NCBI GenBank assembly: GCA_016215085.1
Contig: JACRMD010000145.1
Coordinates: 1-15,499, forward strand
Direction: 5' to 3'
Source: Solirubrobacterales bacterium
Lineage (GTDB): Bacteria > Actinomycetota > Thermoleophilia > Solirubrobacterales > Solirubrobacteraceae
DNA length: 15,499 nucleotides
Shown: piece after piece, positions 1 to 6,874 of the stretch
Layout: each line of letters starts with the position of its first letter
Position numbering within the stretch: the stretch's first letter is position 1
Position numbers and translations under genes: made by a program
The notes under the pieces: model-generated
The model's database searches: none
Seen by the model: the letters and a program-made list of their open reading frames with translations, nothing else
What the model was told of the DNA's origin: nothing

Positions 1-1
1 C

Positions 2-580
2 AACCTCCAGCCCTACATCGGGGGCCGCCCCGAGGAGGCCAAGGGCAAGGACGGCAAGGCCGCCGCCAAGCAGGAGGAGGAGGGCTTCAAGAAGCTCAAG
101 GAGAAGGTCGACGCGATCGCCAAGGAGCAGGGGCTCTCGGGCCGGGTGCAGACGCGCCTGACCAAGGACGGCCTCGCCATCCGGGTGCTGACCGACGACC
201 TGCTCTTCGACAGCGGCCAGGCGGTGCCCAAGCCGCAGTCGCTGCCGCTGCTGGACAAGGTCGGCGGGCTGCTGGCCGCCGAGGGCAAGCACCCCGTCGT
301 CGTCGAGGGCCACACCGACACCGTCCCGGTGCACGGCGCCTACCCGTCCAACTGGGAGCTGTCGGCCGCCCGCGCCTCGGGCGTCGTGCGCGCGTTCATC
401 GGCGCCGGGCTCTCGCCCGGGCGCATGACCGCGTCGGGCCGCGCCTACCTCAAGCCGGTGGCCGACAACGCCACCGCCGCCGGCCGGTCGCTGAACCGGC
501 GCGTCGAGGTCCTGCTGCCGCGGCTGGTCGCCGTGCCCGCGGCGTCCCCGTCCACCCCTTCGAGCGAGCTCCCCGGATGA
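2..580 (+). CDS. motB: MotB flagellar stator protein, C-terminal part (5' end outside window)
   Basis: This is the peptidoglycan-binding half of the stator protein that, with MotA, couples ion flow to flagellar rotation. The frame is open from base 2, so the N-terminal membrane helix and its ion-binding Asp lie upstream of the window. A Lys/Glu-rich helical stretch (about bases 30-140) leads into an OmpA-like domain. The visible OmpA landmarks are VVVEGHTDT near base 298, then NWELSAARA, and a terminal GRSLNRRVEV. A short Ala/Pro/Ser tail follows. The stop overlaps the fliL start (ATGA at 577-580), which suggests translational coupling. Flagellar MotB is favoured over a generic OmpA protein because of the fliL and fliN neighbours. 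The family call is secure; the length cannot be judged. Confidence 0.93.
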   Translation, partial: NLQPYIGGRPEEAKGKDGKAAAKQEEEGFKKLKEKVDAIAKEQGLSGRVQTRLTKDGLAIRVLTDDLLFDSGQAVPKPQSLPLLDKVGGLLAAEGKHPVVVEGHTDTVPVHGAYPSNWELSAARASGVVRAFIGAGLSPGRMTASGRAYLKPVADNATAAGRSLNRRVEVLLPRLVAVPAASPSTPSSELPG

Positions 581-1029
581 AGTCCAAGCTGAAGATCATC
601 CTGCCCGTCCTGCTGATCGCCTTCGGCGGAGTCTACAAGTTCGCGCTGGCCAAGCCCGCGCCGGTGCCGAAGAAGAAGATCGAGGGCGAGGTGTACGTCC
701 TGCCCAAGGAGTTCCTCGTGAACCTGGAGTCGGGGCGGTTTGCCAAGCTCGGCGTGGCGCTCGTCTTCCACCACGGCTTCACCGCGGCGCCCGCCGAGGG
801 CGGCCACGGCGGCGGCAGCGCCTCGTCGGCCCCCGAGGGCTACGGGATCCTGCCGCAGGAGGCCGTCGTGCGGTCGATCATCACCGACGAGCTGACCGAC
901 CAGAGCGCCGACCGCCTGCAGTCGCGCAAGGGCCGCCACAAGATCCAGAAGGAGATCGTGGAGCGGCTCCACAAGGAGACCGACGTGGAGGTCGAGGACG
1001 TGTTGTTCACCGACGTGGCGGTGCAGTAG
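577..1029 (+). CDS. fliL: FliL flagellar basal body-associated protein
   Basis: FliL is a single-pass membrane protein that surrounds or stabilises the stator at the basal body. The 150-residue product begins with a Lys-rich start and one hydrophobic helix (about residues 6-20), followed by KPAPVPKKK. The family-typical segment VYVLPKEFLVNLESGRFAKL comes next and then a beta strand, LGVALVF. A Gly/His/Ser-rich insertion (about residues 67-86) interrupts the periplasmic domain. The C-terminal half has the usual stretch with the form 'RSIITDEL...KEIVERLHKE...VEDVLFTDVAVQ'. Length is normal for the family. The start ATG overlaps the motB stop and no strong Shine-Dalgarno is seen, so coupling to motB is likely. 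fliN follows after 2 bases. Confidence 0.93.
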   Translation: MKSKLKIILPVLLIAFGGVYKFALAKPAPVPKKKIEGEVYVLPKEFLVNLESGRFAKLGVALVFHHGFTAAPAEGGHGGGSASSAPEGYGILPQEAVVRSIITDELTDQSADRLQSRKGRHKIQKEIVERLHKETDVEVEDVLFTDVAVQ

Positions 1030-1031
1030 CG

Positions 1032-1412
1032 ATGCCTGATCTCGAGTTCACCCCGCTTCCCGACCCCGGCGCCGGCGGTCCCGCCTCCGAGGACCTGACG
1101 CGGCTCACCGACGTCATGGTCGAGCTGACCGTCGAGGTCGGCCGCACCCGCATGTCGCTCGGCGAGACGCTCTCGCTCGGCCCCGGCTCGGTCGTGACCC
1201 TCGACCGCCTGGCCGACAAGCCCGTCGACCTGCTGGTCAACGGGCGCCCGATCGCCCGCGGCGAGGTCGTGGTCATCGACGGGCAGTTCGGCCTGCGCAT
1301 CACCGAGGTCGTCGGGGCCGAGCCGGTCCCCGCCGCCGCGGCCGGCGGCCAGATGCTGCCCGCCGGTGAGCCGGTGGCGGAGCTGCCGCCCGGGCTGGCC
1401 GACGCCGCATAG
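1032..1412 (+). CDS. fliN: FliN flagellar motor switch protein
   Basis: FliN is a C-ring component that takes part in torque generation, switching and docking of export substrates. The 126-residue product is essentially one SPOA (surface presentation of antigens) domain at about residues 27-98. Recognisable signatures are DVMVELTVEVGRTRMSLGE, a central 'LDRLADKPVDLLVNGRPIARGEV' type stretch, and FGLRITEVV. A 28-residue Ala/Pro/Gly tail after the domain is longer than in most FliN. The gene starts 2 bases after the fliL stop, with no clear Shine-Dalgarno, so it is presumably translated by coupling. fliM, the usual neighbour between fliL and fliN, is absent here. FliN is preferred over FliM or FliY because there is a single SPOA domain and no CheC-like N-terminal region. 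Confidence 0.92.
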   Translation: MPDLEFTPLPDPGAGGPASEDLTRLTDVMVELTVEVGRTRMSLGETLSLGPGSVVTLDRLADKPVDLLVNGRPIARGEVVVIDGQFGLRITEVVGAEPVPAAAAGGQMLPAGEPVAELPPGLADAA

Positions 1413-1431
1413 CGCCCGGACATCGACGGTG

Positions 1432-1460
1432 ACGAAAGCCGGAACTGTTCCCGCTTTCGT
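1432..1460. terminator. 29-nt near-perfect palindrome after fliN (terminator or operator)
   Basis: The arms ACGAAAGCCGGAAC (1432-1445) and GTTCCCGCTTTCGT (1447-1460) are complementary at 13 of 14 positions around a single central T. It begins 20 bases after the fliN stop and ends 28 bases before the next start codon. As RNA it gives an 8-bp stem, one C-C mismatch, and a further short stem. No T-run follows, so it would be a non-canonical terminator of the motB-fliL-fliN unit. As DNA it could equally be a dimeric repressor operator for the oxidoreductase gene. Confidence 0.45.
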
Positions 1461-1473
1461 TGCGTTCGACGGC

Positions 1474-1479
1474 TAGCGT
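1474..1479 (+). promoter_or_regulatory. Candidate -10 box (TAGCGT) of a leaderless promoter
   Basis: TAGCGT fits the actinobacterial TANNNT -10 pattern and lies 8 bases before the GTG start at 1488. That would place the transcript start at or next to the start codon. No convincing -35 and no Shine-Dalgarno are visible. The same hexamer precedes the next gene as well. Confidence 0.4.
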
Positions 1480-1487
1480 CTGCGGGC

Positions 1488-2327
1488 GTGACCCCGCGCC
1501 CCCGCGTCGCCGTCCAGCTGCCCGAGGTCGAGCGCGAGGTGCGCTGGCCGGAGTACCTGGCCATGGCGCGCGCCGCGGAGGAGGTGGGCTTCGACGGGAT
1601 CTACGTCGGCGACCACCTGCTCTACCGCGACGGCGCCCGCGGGAGCGAGCGCGGGCCCTGGGACGCCTGGACGCTGCTCGCCGCGCTGGCCGCGGTCACC
1701 GAGCGCGTCGCGCTCGGCCCGCTGGTCGCCTGCGCCGGGTTCCACCCGCCGGCCGTGCTGGCCAAGATGGCCTCGACGCTCACCGAGGTGAGCGCGGGCC
1801 GCTTCGTCCTCGGCCTCGGCGCGGGCTGGAACGAGGACGAGTTCCGCGCCTTCGGCATCCCGTACGACCGGCGCGTCTCGCGCTTCGCCGAGGCCTTCGA
1901 GGTCGTCCGCCGCCTGCTGGCCGGCGAGCGCGTGACGCTCGCGGGCGAGTTCGTCGCCGTCGAGGACGCGGTGCTGCTGCCGCCGGCCGACGCCTGGAAC
2001 ACCTGGTACGAGGACTACGGCAACACGGCCGAGGGCTTCGCGGCCCTGGACGAGCGCATCTCCGCGGCGGCCCGCGACGCCGGCCGCGACCCCGCCGAGG
2101 TGGCGCGCAGCGCCTGCGCCCTCGTCGTCCTCGACCGCGACGCCGGCGAGCGGCCGATCACCGGCGCGGCGCCGCCGATCGAGGGCTCGCCCGGCGCCAT
2201 CGCGTCGCGCATCCGCGAGCTCGCCGACGCCGGCGCCGACGAGGTCGTCCTCGTGGCCAGCCCGATCACCGAGGCGTCGATCCGGACGCTCGGCGAGGCG
2301 CTCGCGCTGGTGCACCCGGTCCTGTAG
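1488..2327 (+). CDS. Luciferase-like (LLM class) flavin/F420-dependent oxidoreductase, internally shortened
   Basis: This is a member of the bacterial luciferase-like TIM-barrel family, whose members use FMN or F420. The substrate cannot be inferred. N-terminal landmarks are EEVGFDGIYVGDHLLYR, a 'WTLLAALAAVTERVALG' strand-helix unit, and 'AKMASTLTEVSAGRFVLGLGAGWNEDEF'. The C-terminal landmarks are DAWNTWYEDYGNT and a final 'GADEVVLVASPI' segment. The GTG start is chosen because the product then begins directly with the first barrel strand and sits behind a TAGCGT box. Oddity: LLPP (to residue 166) runs straight into ADAWNTWY. Relatives carry roughly 25 residues here, including a glycine-rich 'GSNGPRML'-type cofactor-binding strand. 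At 279 residues the protein is therefore short and may be inactive. It has no evident link to flagella. Confidence 0.85.
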   Translation: MTPRPRVAVQLPEVEREVRWPEYLAMARAAEEVGFDGIYVGDHLLYRDGARGSERGPWDAWTLLAALAAVTERVALGPLVACAGFHPPAVLAKMASTLTEVSAGRFVLGLGAGWNEDEFRAFGIPYDRRVSRFAEAFEVVRRLLAGERVTLAGEFVAVEDAVLLPPADAWNTWYEDYGNTAEGFAALDERISAAARDAGRDPAEVARSACALVVLDRDAGERPITGAAPPIEGSPGAIASRIRELADAGADEVVLVASPITEASIRTLGEALALVHPVL

Positions 2328-2330
2328 CGT
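2325..2330 (+). promoter_or_regulatory. Candidate -10 box (TAGCGT) overlapping the upstream stop codon
   Basis: TAGCGT lies exactly 6 bases before the ATG at 2337, the spacing expected for a leaderless actinobacterial promoter. Its first three bases are the TAG stop of the oxidoreductase gene. No Shine-Dalgarno precedes the ATG, which agrees with leaderless initiation. Confidence 0.4.
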
Positions 2331-2336
2331 CGCTCC

Positions 2337-5324
2337 ATGGGGGTGGCGAGGGCCTGGATGGTCCGGGGCGCGGCCGGCATCGCGGCGGCGCTGGCGCTCG
2401 CGGCGCCGGCTCAGGCGGCGACGCTCGAGCCGGGCTCCCTGTACCTCCTCACCGGCGAGGCGTCGTTGCTCGGCGCGCTGCCCGAGCCCGCCAGCCCCGC
2501 GTTCGCGACCACGACAACTGCGGTCAGCCAGGACGGGCGGTTCGTCGCGTTCACGGCGGGCGCGGACGGGCTGTCGGCCGAGGACGACGACACCGCGGTC
2601 AACGTGTACGTCAAGGACCGGCTGACCGGCGCGGTCACCTACGCCAGCCGGCGGGACGGCGTGGCCGGCGAGCCCGGGCACCGGAGCTGCCGGGACGCCT
2701 CGATCAGCGACGACGGCACGCGGGTGGCGTTCACGTGCCGGGAGCCGCTCGACCCCGCCGACACCAACGACAAGGACGACGTGTACGTCCGCGACCTGCC
2801 GGCCTCGCGGACGTTCCTCGCGAGCCGCGCGTCGGGGCTCGGGGCGGTCGGCAACGACCGGTCGGACCACCCCGTGCTGAGCCAGACCGGGCAGTTCGTC
2901 GCGTTCGAGTCGCAGGCGAGCAACCTCGTGGCGGGGGCCAACGGCACCAACGTGTACCGGCGCGAGCTCGGTGGCGGCGACGCGGTGGTCGTGGCCAGCC
3001 GCAAGACCGGGCCGGCCGGCGACGACGGCGGCGGCATCTCGCCGTCGATCAGCGACGACGGCAACCGCATCGCCTTCGTGATCGACCGCAACGGCTTCTA
3101 CGACGCCGCCGACACGAACAGCCGCAGCGACGTCTTCGTCCACGACGAGAGCGCCGACACGACGGTGCTGGCCAGCCGCAAGGACGGCGCGGGCGCCGTC
3201 GGCAACGGGTCCTCTGCGGCGCCGGCGCTGTCGGGCGACGGCCTGACGGTGGCGTTCGAGAGCACGGCCAACCAGTTCGACTTCGCCCATGACTCCGACA
3301 CCGGGGTCGACGTCTACCGGCGCTCGCTCGTCACCGGCGCGACCAACCTGGTGGACGTCACCATCGACGGAACGAAGGCCGGGCCGGCCCGGCGGCCGAC
3401 GATCGACGACACCGGCCGCGTCATCGGCTTCCTGTCGAAGACGACGATTCTCGACCCGGCCGACCCCTCGCCGGGCGACGACCTGTACTACAAGGACGAC
3501 ACCGCCGGGACGGTGGTGCTCGCCAGCCGCGCCGACGGCACCGCGGGAGCCGTCTCCGACCGGACGAACGCGGGCGCGGTCAGCGGCGACGGCACGGCGT
3601 TCGCGGTCGAGGTGCAGCGGCCGCTGACCCCGGATGCCGACCCCCGCCAGCAGCAGCTCGTCGTCCGAGACGTGGCGGCGGCGCCGCCGCGCACCACCAG
3701 CGTCGCGCGGCCTCCCGGCACCGACCCGTTCCGCAACGCGGGGGGCGACAGCTTCGGCCTGCACCTCAGCGCCGACGGCCGGTTCGCGGTCTTCGAGTCC
3801 AACGCCTCGGGGCTGGGCGTGCCCGATGACGCCGCCAGGGCGATCGTCGTCCGCGACCTGGTGACCGGCGCCGCCACCGTCGCCAGCCGTGCCGACGGCC
3901 CGGACGGCGCGATCTTCACCAGCGACGTCGGCTCCCCGGCGATCAGCGCCGACGGCTCCCGCGTGGCGTTCCTCGTCGCGACCGGCACGGGCCAGCTCGT
4001 GTACGTCCGCGACCTCGTCGCGGGCCGCACCTTCCTGGCCAGCCGTGCCGACGGCCCCGACGGCGCCACCGCGATGGGCAGCTACTCGGACCCGGTCCTC
4101 GACGCCGACGGGTCCCGCGTGGCGTTCGAGACGACCGCAGTCACCCTCGGCGACGGGGACGCCGATGCGATCGGCGACATCCACCTGCGCGACCTCGAGA
4201 CGGGCCGGACGCTGCTGGTGTCGCGGGCGACCGGCGCGGACGGCGCGAAGGGCAACGCCGACTCCCGCGATGCGGCGATCAGCGCCGACGGCACGCGCGT
4301 CGGGTTCGTCAGCAAGGCCACGAACCTGGGCGACGGCGACACCGACGTCGACCTCGACGCGTCCGGCACGCGTGCGGCGTTCACCGCGATGTCGACGAAC
4401 CTCCTCGGCCTGACGCCCGCACGCCAGCGGGTCTTCGTGCGCGACCTCGCGGGCGGGACGCTGGTGCTCGCCAGCCGCGCGGACGGCGCCGGCGGCGCGC
4501 AGGCCGACGCGAACTCCAACGAGGCGAGCATCAGCCCCGACGGTGGCTTCGTCGCGTTCGGCAGCGAGGCGACGAACCTCGCCGCGCCCGTGGAGGCCGG
4601 CGCCTACGAGGTCTACCGCCGCGATCTCGCGGGCGGGCGCACGGCGCTCGCCTCGCGCGGCAACCCCGCCTCGGTGATCGACTACCCGCGCAACATCACG
4701 ACCGGCGGCGCGTGCGTCGCGTTCGAGGCGCTCGAGACGCTCGTCGGCCCCCACGTCGACGGCGAGCAGGGCTACGTGCGCGCCTTCGAGCGCGACTGCG
4801 GCCGCCCGCCGCCGCCACCCCCTGGCGGAGGCGCAGGCGGCGGCGGGTCCCCGGGCGGCGGCGGCACGACGCCGGGCGGCGGCGGGCAGTCGGTCGCCCG
4901 CGACGTGACCGCCCCCGTCCTCGCCAGGGCGCGGCTCAGCCGGCGGCGCTTCGCCGTCGGGCCGCGGGCCACGGCGCTGCGCGCCAGGACCGCCCGCGGC
5001 ACCGTGCTGCGGCTCACGTCGTCGGAGGCCGCGCGGCTCACCCTGCGGTTCGAGCGCCCGAGCCCGGGCCGGCGCGCCACCAGCAAGGGCAGGCGCGTCT
5101 GCCGGCCCGTCCGGCGACGGCCGCGGACGCGCGCCTGCACCGCCTTCCGGGCCGAGGGCACGCCCACGCGGCAGATCCGCGCGGGCGCGGTGCGCATCGC
5201 CCTGAGCGGTCGCATCGGCCGCCGCGCGCTGCGCCTCGGCGCGCACCGCCTCACGCTCGTCGCCACCGACGCCGCCGGCAACCGGTCGCGCGCGGTCCGG
5301 CTCGCCTTCCGGATCGTCCGGTAG
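2337..5324 (+). CDS. Large secreted PD40/TolB-like beta-propeller repeat protein
   Basis: A 995-residue exported protein of unknown function. A signal peptide is visible: Arg-containing start, Ala/Leu core, and APAQA|A cleavage near residue 27. Residues about 55-815 hold many degenerate propeller repeats, each built from 'ISxDGxRVAFxS', an Asp-rich loop, and 'VYVRDLxxGxTxLASRADG'. These resemble the PD40/TolB-type WD40-like blades. One repeat near bases 4340-4360 is cut short (GDGDTDV joins directly to DLDASGTRAAF). A Pro6/Gly-rich linker encoded at about 4801-4890 leads to an Arg-rich Ig-like domain ending in 'LTLVATDAAGNRSRAV'. Such domains are common at the C-terminus of secreted proteins in this lineage. 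The role may be surface- or wall-associated. The gene has no known flagellar function and separates fliN from fliO. Confidence 0.8.
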   Translation: MGVARAWMVRGAAGIAAALALAAPAQAATLEPGSLYLLTGEASLLGALPEPASPAFATTTTAVSQDGRFVAFTAGADGLSAEDDDTAVNVYVKDRLTGAVTYASRRDGVAGEPGHRSCRDASISDDGTRVAFTCREPLDPADTNDKDDVYVRDLPASRTFLASRASGLGAVGNDRSDHPVLSQTGQFVAFESQASNLVAGANGTNVYRRELGGGDAVVVASRKTGPAGDDGGGISPSISDDGNRIAFVIDRNGFYDAADTNSRSDVFVHDESADTTVLASRKDGAGAVGNGSSAAPALSGDGLTVAFESTANQFDFAHDSDTGVDVYRRSLVTGATNLVDVTIDGTKAGPARRPTIDDTGRVIGFLSKTTILDPADPSPGDDLYYKDDTAGTVVLASRADGTAGAVSDRTNAGAVSGDGTAFAVEVQRPLTPDADPRQQQLVVRDVAAAPPRTTSVARPPGTDPFRNAGGDSFGLHLSADGRFAVFESNASGLGVPDDAARAIVVRDLVTGAATVASRADGPDGAIFTSDVGSPAISADGSRVAFLVATGTGQLVYVRDLVAGRTFLASRADGPDGATAMGSYSDPVLDADGSRVAFETTAVTLGDGDADAIGDIHLRDLETGRTLLVSRATGADGAKGNADSRDAAISADGTRVGFVSKATNLGDGDTDVDLDASGTRAAFTAMSTNLLGLTPARQRVFVRDLAGGTLVLASRADGAGGAQADANSNEASISPDGGFVAFGSEATNLAAPVEAGAYEVYRRDLAGGRTALASRGNPASVIDYPRNITTGGACVAFEALETLVGPHVDGEQGYVRAFERDCGRPPPPPPGGGAGGGGSPGGGGTTPGGGGQSVARDVTAPVLARARLSRRRFAVGPRATALRARTARGTVLRLTSSEAARLTLRFERPSPGRRATSKGRRVCRPVRRRPRTRACTAFRAEGTPTRQIRAGAVRIALSGRIGRRALRLGAHRLTLVATDAAGNRSRAVRLAFRIVR

Positions 5325-5347
5325 GCGCCGCCGCTCGGACGTTCGTC

Positions 5348-5391
5348 CACCCACATCGCTCAAGTCGTTCGGGCCCCCGCCGATGTAGGTG
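5348..5391. repeat. Inverted repeat bracketing the fliO promoter
   Basis: CACCCACATCG (5348-5358) and CGATGTAGGTG (5381-5391) are complementary at 10 of 11 positions, separated by 22 bases. The right arm overlaps the -10 element of the sigma28-like promoter, and the left arm ends just before its -35. This geometry would suit a repressor or looped operator, but chance is possible since part of the right arm is the -10 itself. Confidence 0.4.
5359..5386 (+). promoter_or_regulatory. Sigma28 (FliA/SigD)-like promoter of the fliO operon
   Basis: CTCAAG (5359-5364), 14 bases, then GCCGATGT (5379-5386). The match is to the sigma28/sigmaD pattern TAAA-N15-GCCGATAA. The predicted start lies near 5394, leaving about 32 bases before the fliO GTG. 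Three further sites in this window share the same pattern, all before flagellar-type genes. Confidence 0.7.
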
Positions 5392-5425
5392 ACTGACTCG
5401 TCCCTCCCGAGTCGGATTCCCTCCA

Positions 5426-5974
5426 GTGAAGGCACCCCTCCATGCCATCGCGGGCGCGTCTGCGTCCGTCGTCAGCTTCATGCTGCTCGCGCCCGCCTGG
5501 GCGCTGGCCGCCGACCCCTACGGCGAGGACCGCCCCCTCGACCTGCCCGCGGACAGCGCGTCGTCCAAGGCGGACACGGTCGGCTCCGGCGGCGGCTCGC
5601 TCGTGCGCACCTTCGTCGGCCTGGCCGTCGTCGTCGCCGTCATCTACGGGCTCACCTGGGTCCTCAAGCAGATGAAGGCCGCCAAGGAGGACCGCGCCTC
5701 CGGCTTCGGCCTCTCGAGCGAGGCGACGATCCCGCTCGGCCCGGGCCGCAGCGTCCACCTCATCCGCGCCGGCCGCGAGCTCGTGCTCGTCGGCAGCGCC
5801 GAGCAGGGCGTGGTGCCGATCCGGACCTACACGGAGGACGAGGCCGCCGAGCTCGGCCTGCTGCGCGCGCCCGCAGACGACGAGGAGCGCCCGTCCGCCG
5901 GCGCCGGCAAGCCCGCCGCGGCCGCCGCGCTCACCACGTTCGTCGAGAAGCTCCGCGAGAGGACCGTGCGGTGA
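5426..5974 (+). CDS. fliO: FliO flagellar export apparatus assembly protein
   Basis: FliO is a membrane scaffold that helps assemble the FliP ring of the flagellar type III export gate. The 182-residue product has an apparent signal peptide (hydrophobic core, AWALA cleavage near residue 28), then a short Asp/Ser-rich extracytoplasmic segment. A transmembrane helix follows at about residues 60-80 (VGLAVVVAVIYGLTWVL), then the small cytoplasmic domain with 'ATIPLGPGRSVHLIRAGREL' and 'LVLVGSAEQGV', both typical of FliO. The GTG start at 5426 is chosen because it gives a complete signal peptide and lies about 32 bases after the predicted transcript start. Shine-Dalgarno is weak. The stop overlaps the fliP start (GTGA). 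First gene of the export operon. Confidence 0.9.
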   Translation: MKAPLHAIAGASASVVSFMLLAPAWALAADPYGEDRPLDLPADSASSKADTVGSGGGSLVRTFVGLAVVVAVIYGLTWVLKQMKAAKEDRASGFGLSSEATIPLGPGRSVHLIRAGRELVLVGSAEQGVVPIRTYTEDEAAELGLLRAPADDEERPSAGAGKPAAAAALTTFVEKLRERTVR

Positions 5975-6603
5975 ACGACGGTGGCAACGCGGTCCAGCTG
6001 CTGCTGCTGATCGGCGGGATCACGCTGATCCCGGCGATGCTGTTCTGCGTCACCGGCTTCACGCGGATCCTCGTCGTCCTGGGCTTCATCCGCACCGGCC
6101 TGGGCACGCCGAGCGCCCCGCCGAACCAGGTCCTGGTCGGCATCGCGCTCTTCCTCACGCTGTTCGTGATGGCCCCGACCTTCACGAAGGTCAAGAGCGA
6201 CGCGATCGACCCGCTGACCAGCGGCAAGATCAACCAGGCCCAGGCGTTCGACCGCGGCCAGAAGCCGCTGCGCGAGTTCATGTTCAAGCAGACGCGCACG
6301 AAGGACCTCGCGCTGTTCGTGAAGCTCGCCAAGCTCGACCGGCCGAAGACCCGCGCGGACGTCCCGACCTACGTCCTCATCCCCGCCTTCATCATCAGCG
6401 AGCTCAAGACGGCGTTCCAGATCGGGTTCCTGATCTTCCTGCCGTTCCTGGTGATCGACCTGGTGGTCAGCTCCACCCTCATGTCCATGGGCATGGTGAT
6501 GCTGCCGCCGGTCTTCATCTCGCTGCCGTTCAAGATCCTCCTGTTCGTCCTGGTGGACGGCTGGAACCTCGTGACCCGATCGCTCGTGGAGAGCTTCCAC
6601 TGA
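5971..6603 (+). CDS. fliP: FliP flagellar export gate protein
   Basis: FliP forms, with FliQ and FliR, the helical export gate at the core of the basal body. The 210-residue product shows the family core: 'LIPAMLFCVTGFTRILVVLG', 'PPNQVLVGIALFLTLFVMAP', the periplasmic 'REFMFKQTRTKDLALF' stretch, 'LIPAFIISELKTAFQIGFL' and 'SMGMVMLPPVFISLPFKI'. Four membrane segments are evident. Unlike enterobacterial FliP it has no cleavable signal peptide and opens almost directly with the first helix. The GTG at 5971 overlaps the fliO stop by 4 bases, which fixes the start. The frame is open much further upstream, but that part is only a shadow of fliO. fliQ follows after one base. Confidence 0.95.
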   Translation: MNDGGNAVQLLLLIGGITLIPAMLFCVTGFTRILVVLGFIRTGLGTPSAPPNQVLVGIALFLTLFVMAPTFTKVKSDAIDPLTSGKINQAQAFDRGQKPLREFMFKQTRTKDLALFVKLAKLDRPKTRADVPTYVLIPAFIISELKTAFQIGFLIFLPFLVIDLVVSSTLMSMGMVMLPPVFISLPFKILLFVLVDGWNLVTRSLVESFH

Positions 6604-6604
6604 C

Positions 6605-6874
6605 ATGGACCAGGACACCGTCGTCAACCTCGCGACCCAGGCCATGAGCCTCGCCCTGCGCGTCGCCCTTCCGCTGCTCCTCGTCGGCCTGGTCGTCGGC
6701 GTGGTGGTCTCGATCGTCCAGGCGGTCACGCAGATCCAGGAGCAGACGCTCACCTTCATCCCGAAGATCCTCGCGACCGCCGCGGTCCTGCTCGTCGCCG
6801 GCCCGTGGATGCTCAACCAGCTGCTGGGCTACACCGTCCAGCTCTGGAGCAGCATCCCCAGCATGGTGGGATGA
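6605..6874 (+). CDS. fliQ: FliQ flagellar export gate protein
   Basis: A small export-gate subunit of 89 residues, the normal family length. It has two membrane helices (about residues 15-38 and 53-75) joined by the conserved loop 'SIVQAVTQIQEQTLTFIPKI', which is diagnostic of FliQ. It starts one base after the fliP stop and its stop overlaps the fliR ATG (ATGA at 6871-6874), so the fliP-fliQ-fliR order and coupling are canonical. Confidence 0.95.
   Translation: MDQDTVVNLATQAMSLALRVALPLLLVGLVVGVVVSIVQAVTQIQEQTLTFIPKILATAAVLLVAGPWMLNQLLGYTVQLWSSIPSMVG

Noticed and set aside
1460..3292. 610-codon + strand frame overlapping the oxidoreductase and PD40 genes
   Set aside because: Almost only Arg, Gly, Ala and Pro; it is the wrong frame of two recognisable proteins.
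4801..4890. Pro/Gly-coding GC-rich repeat as a regulatory or recombination element
   Set aside because: It is adequately explained as the flexible linker between the propeller and the C-terminal domain.
1473..5435. 1320-codon open frame on the minus strand opposite the oxidoreductase and PD40 genes
   Set aside because: Long antisense frames are expected in DNA with extreme third-position GC. The translation is Arg/Ala/Gly/Val-rich with no domain, while the + strand frame has clear repeats and a signal peptide.
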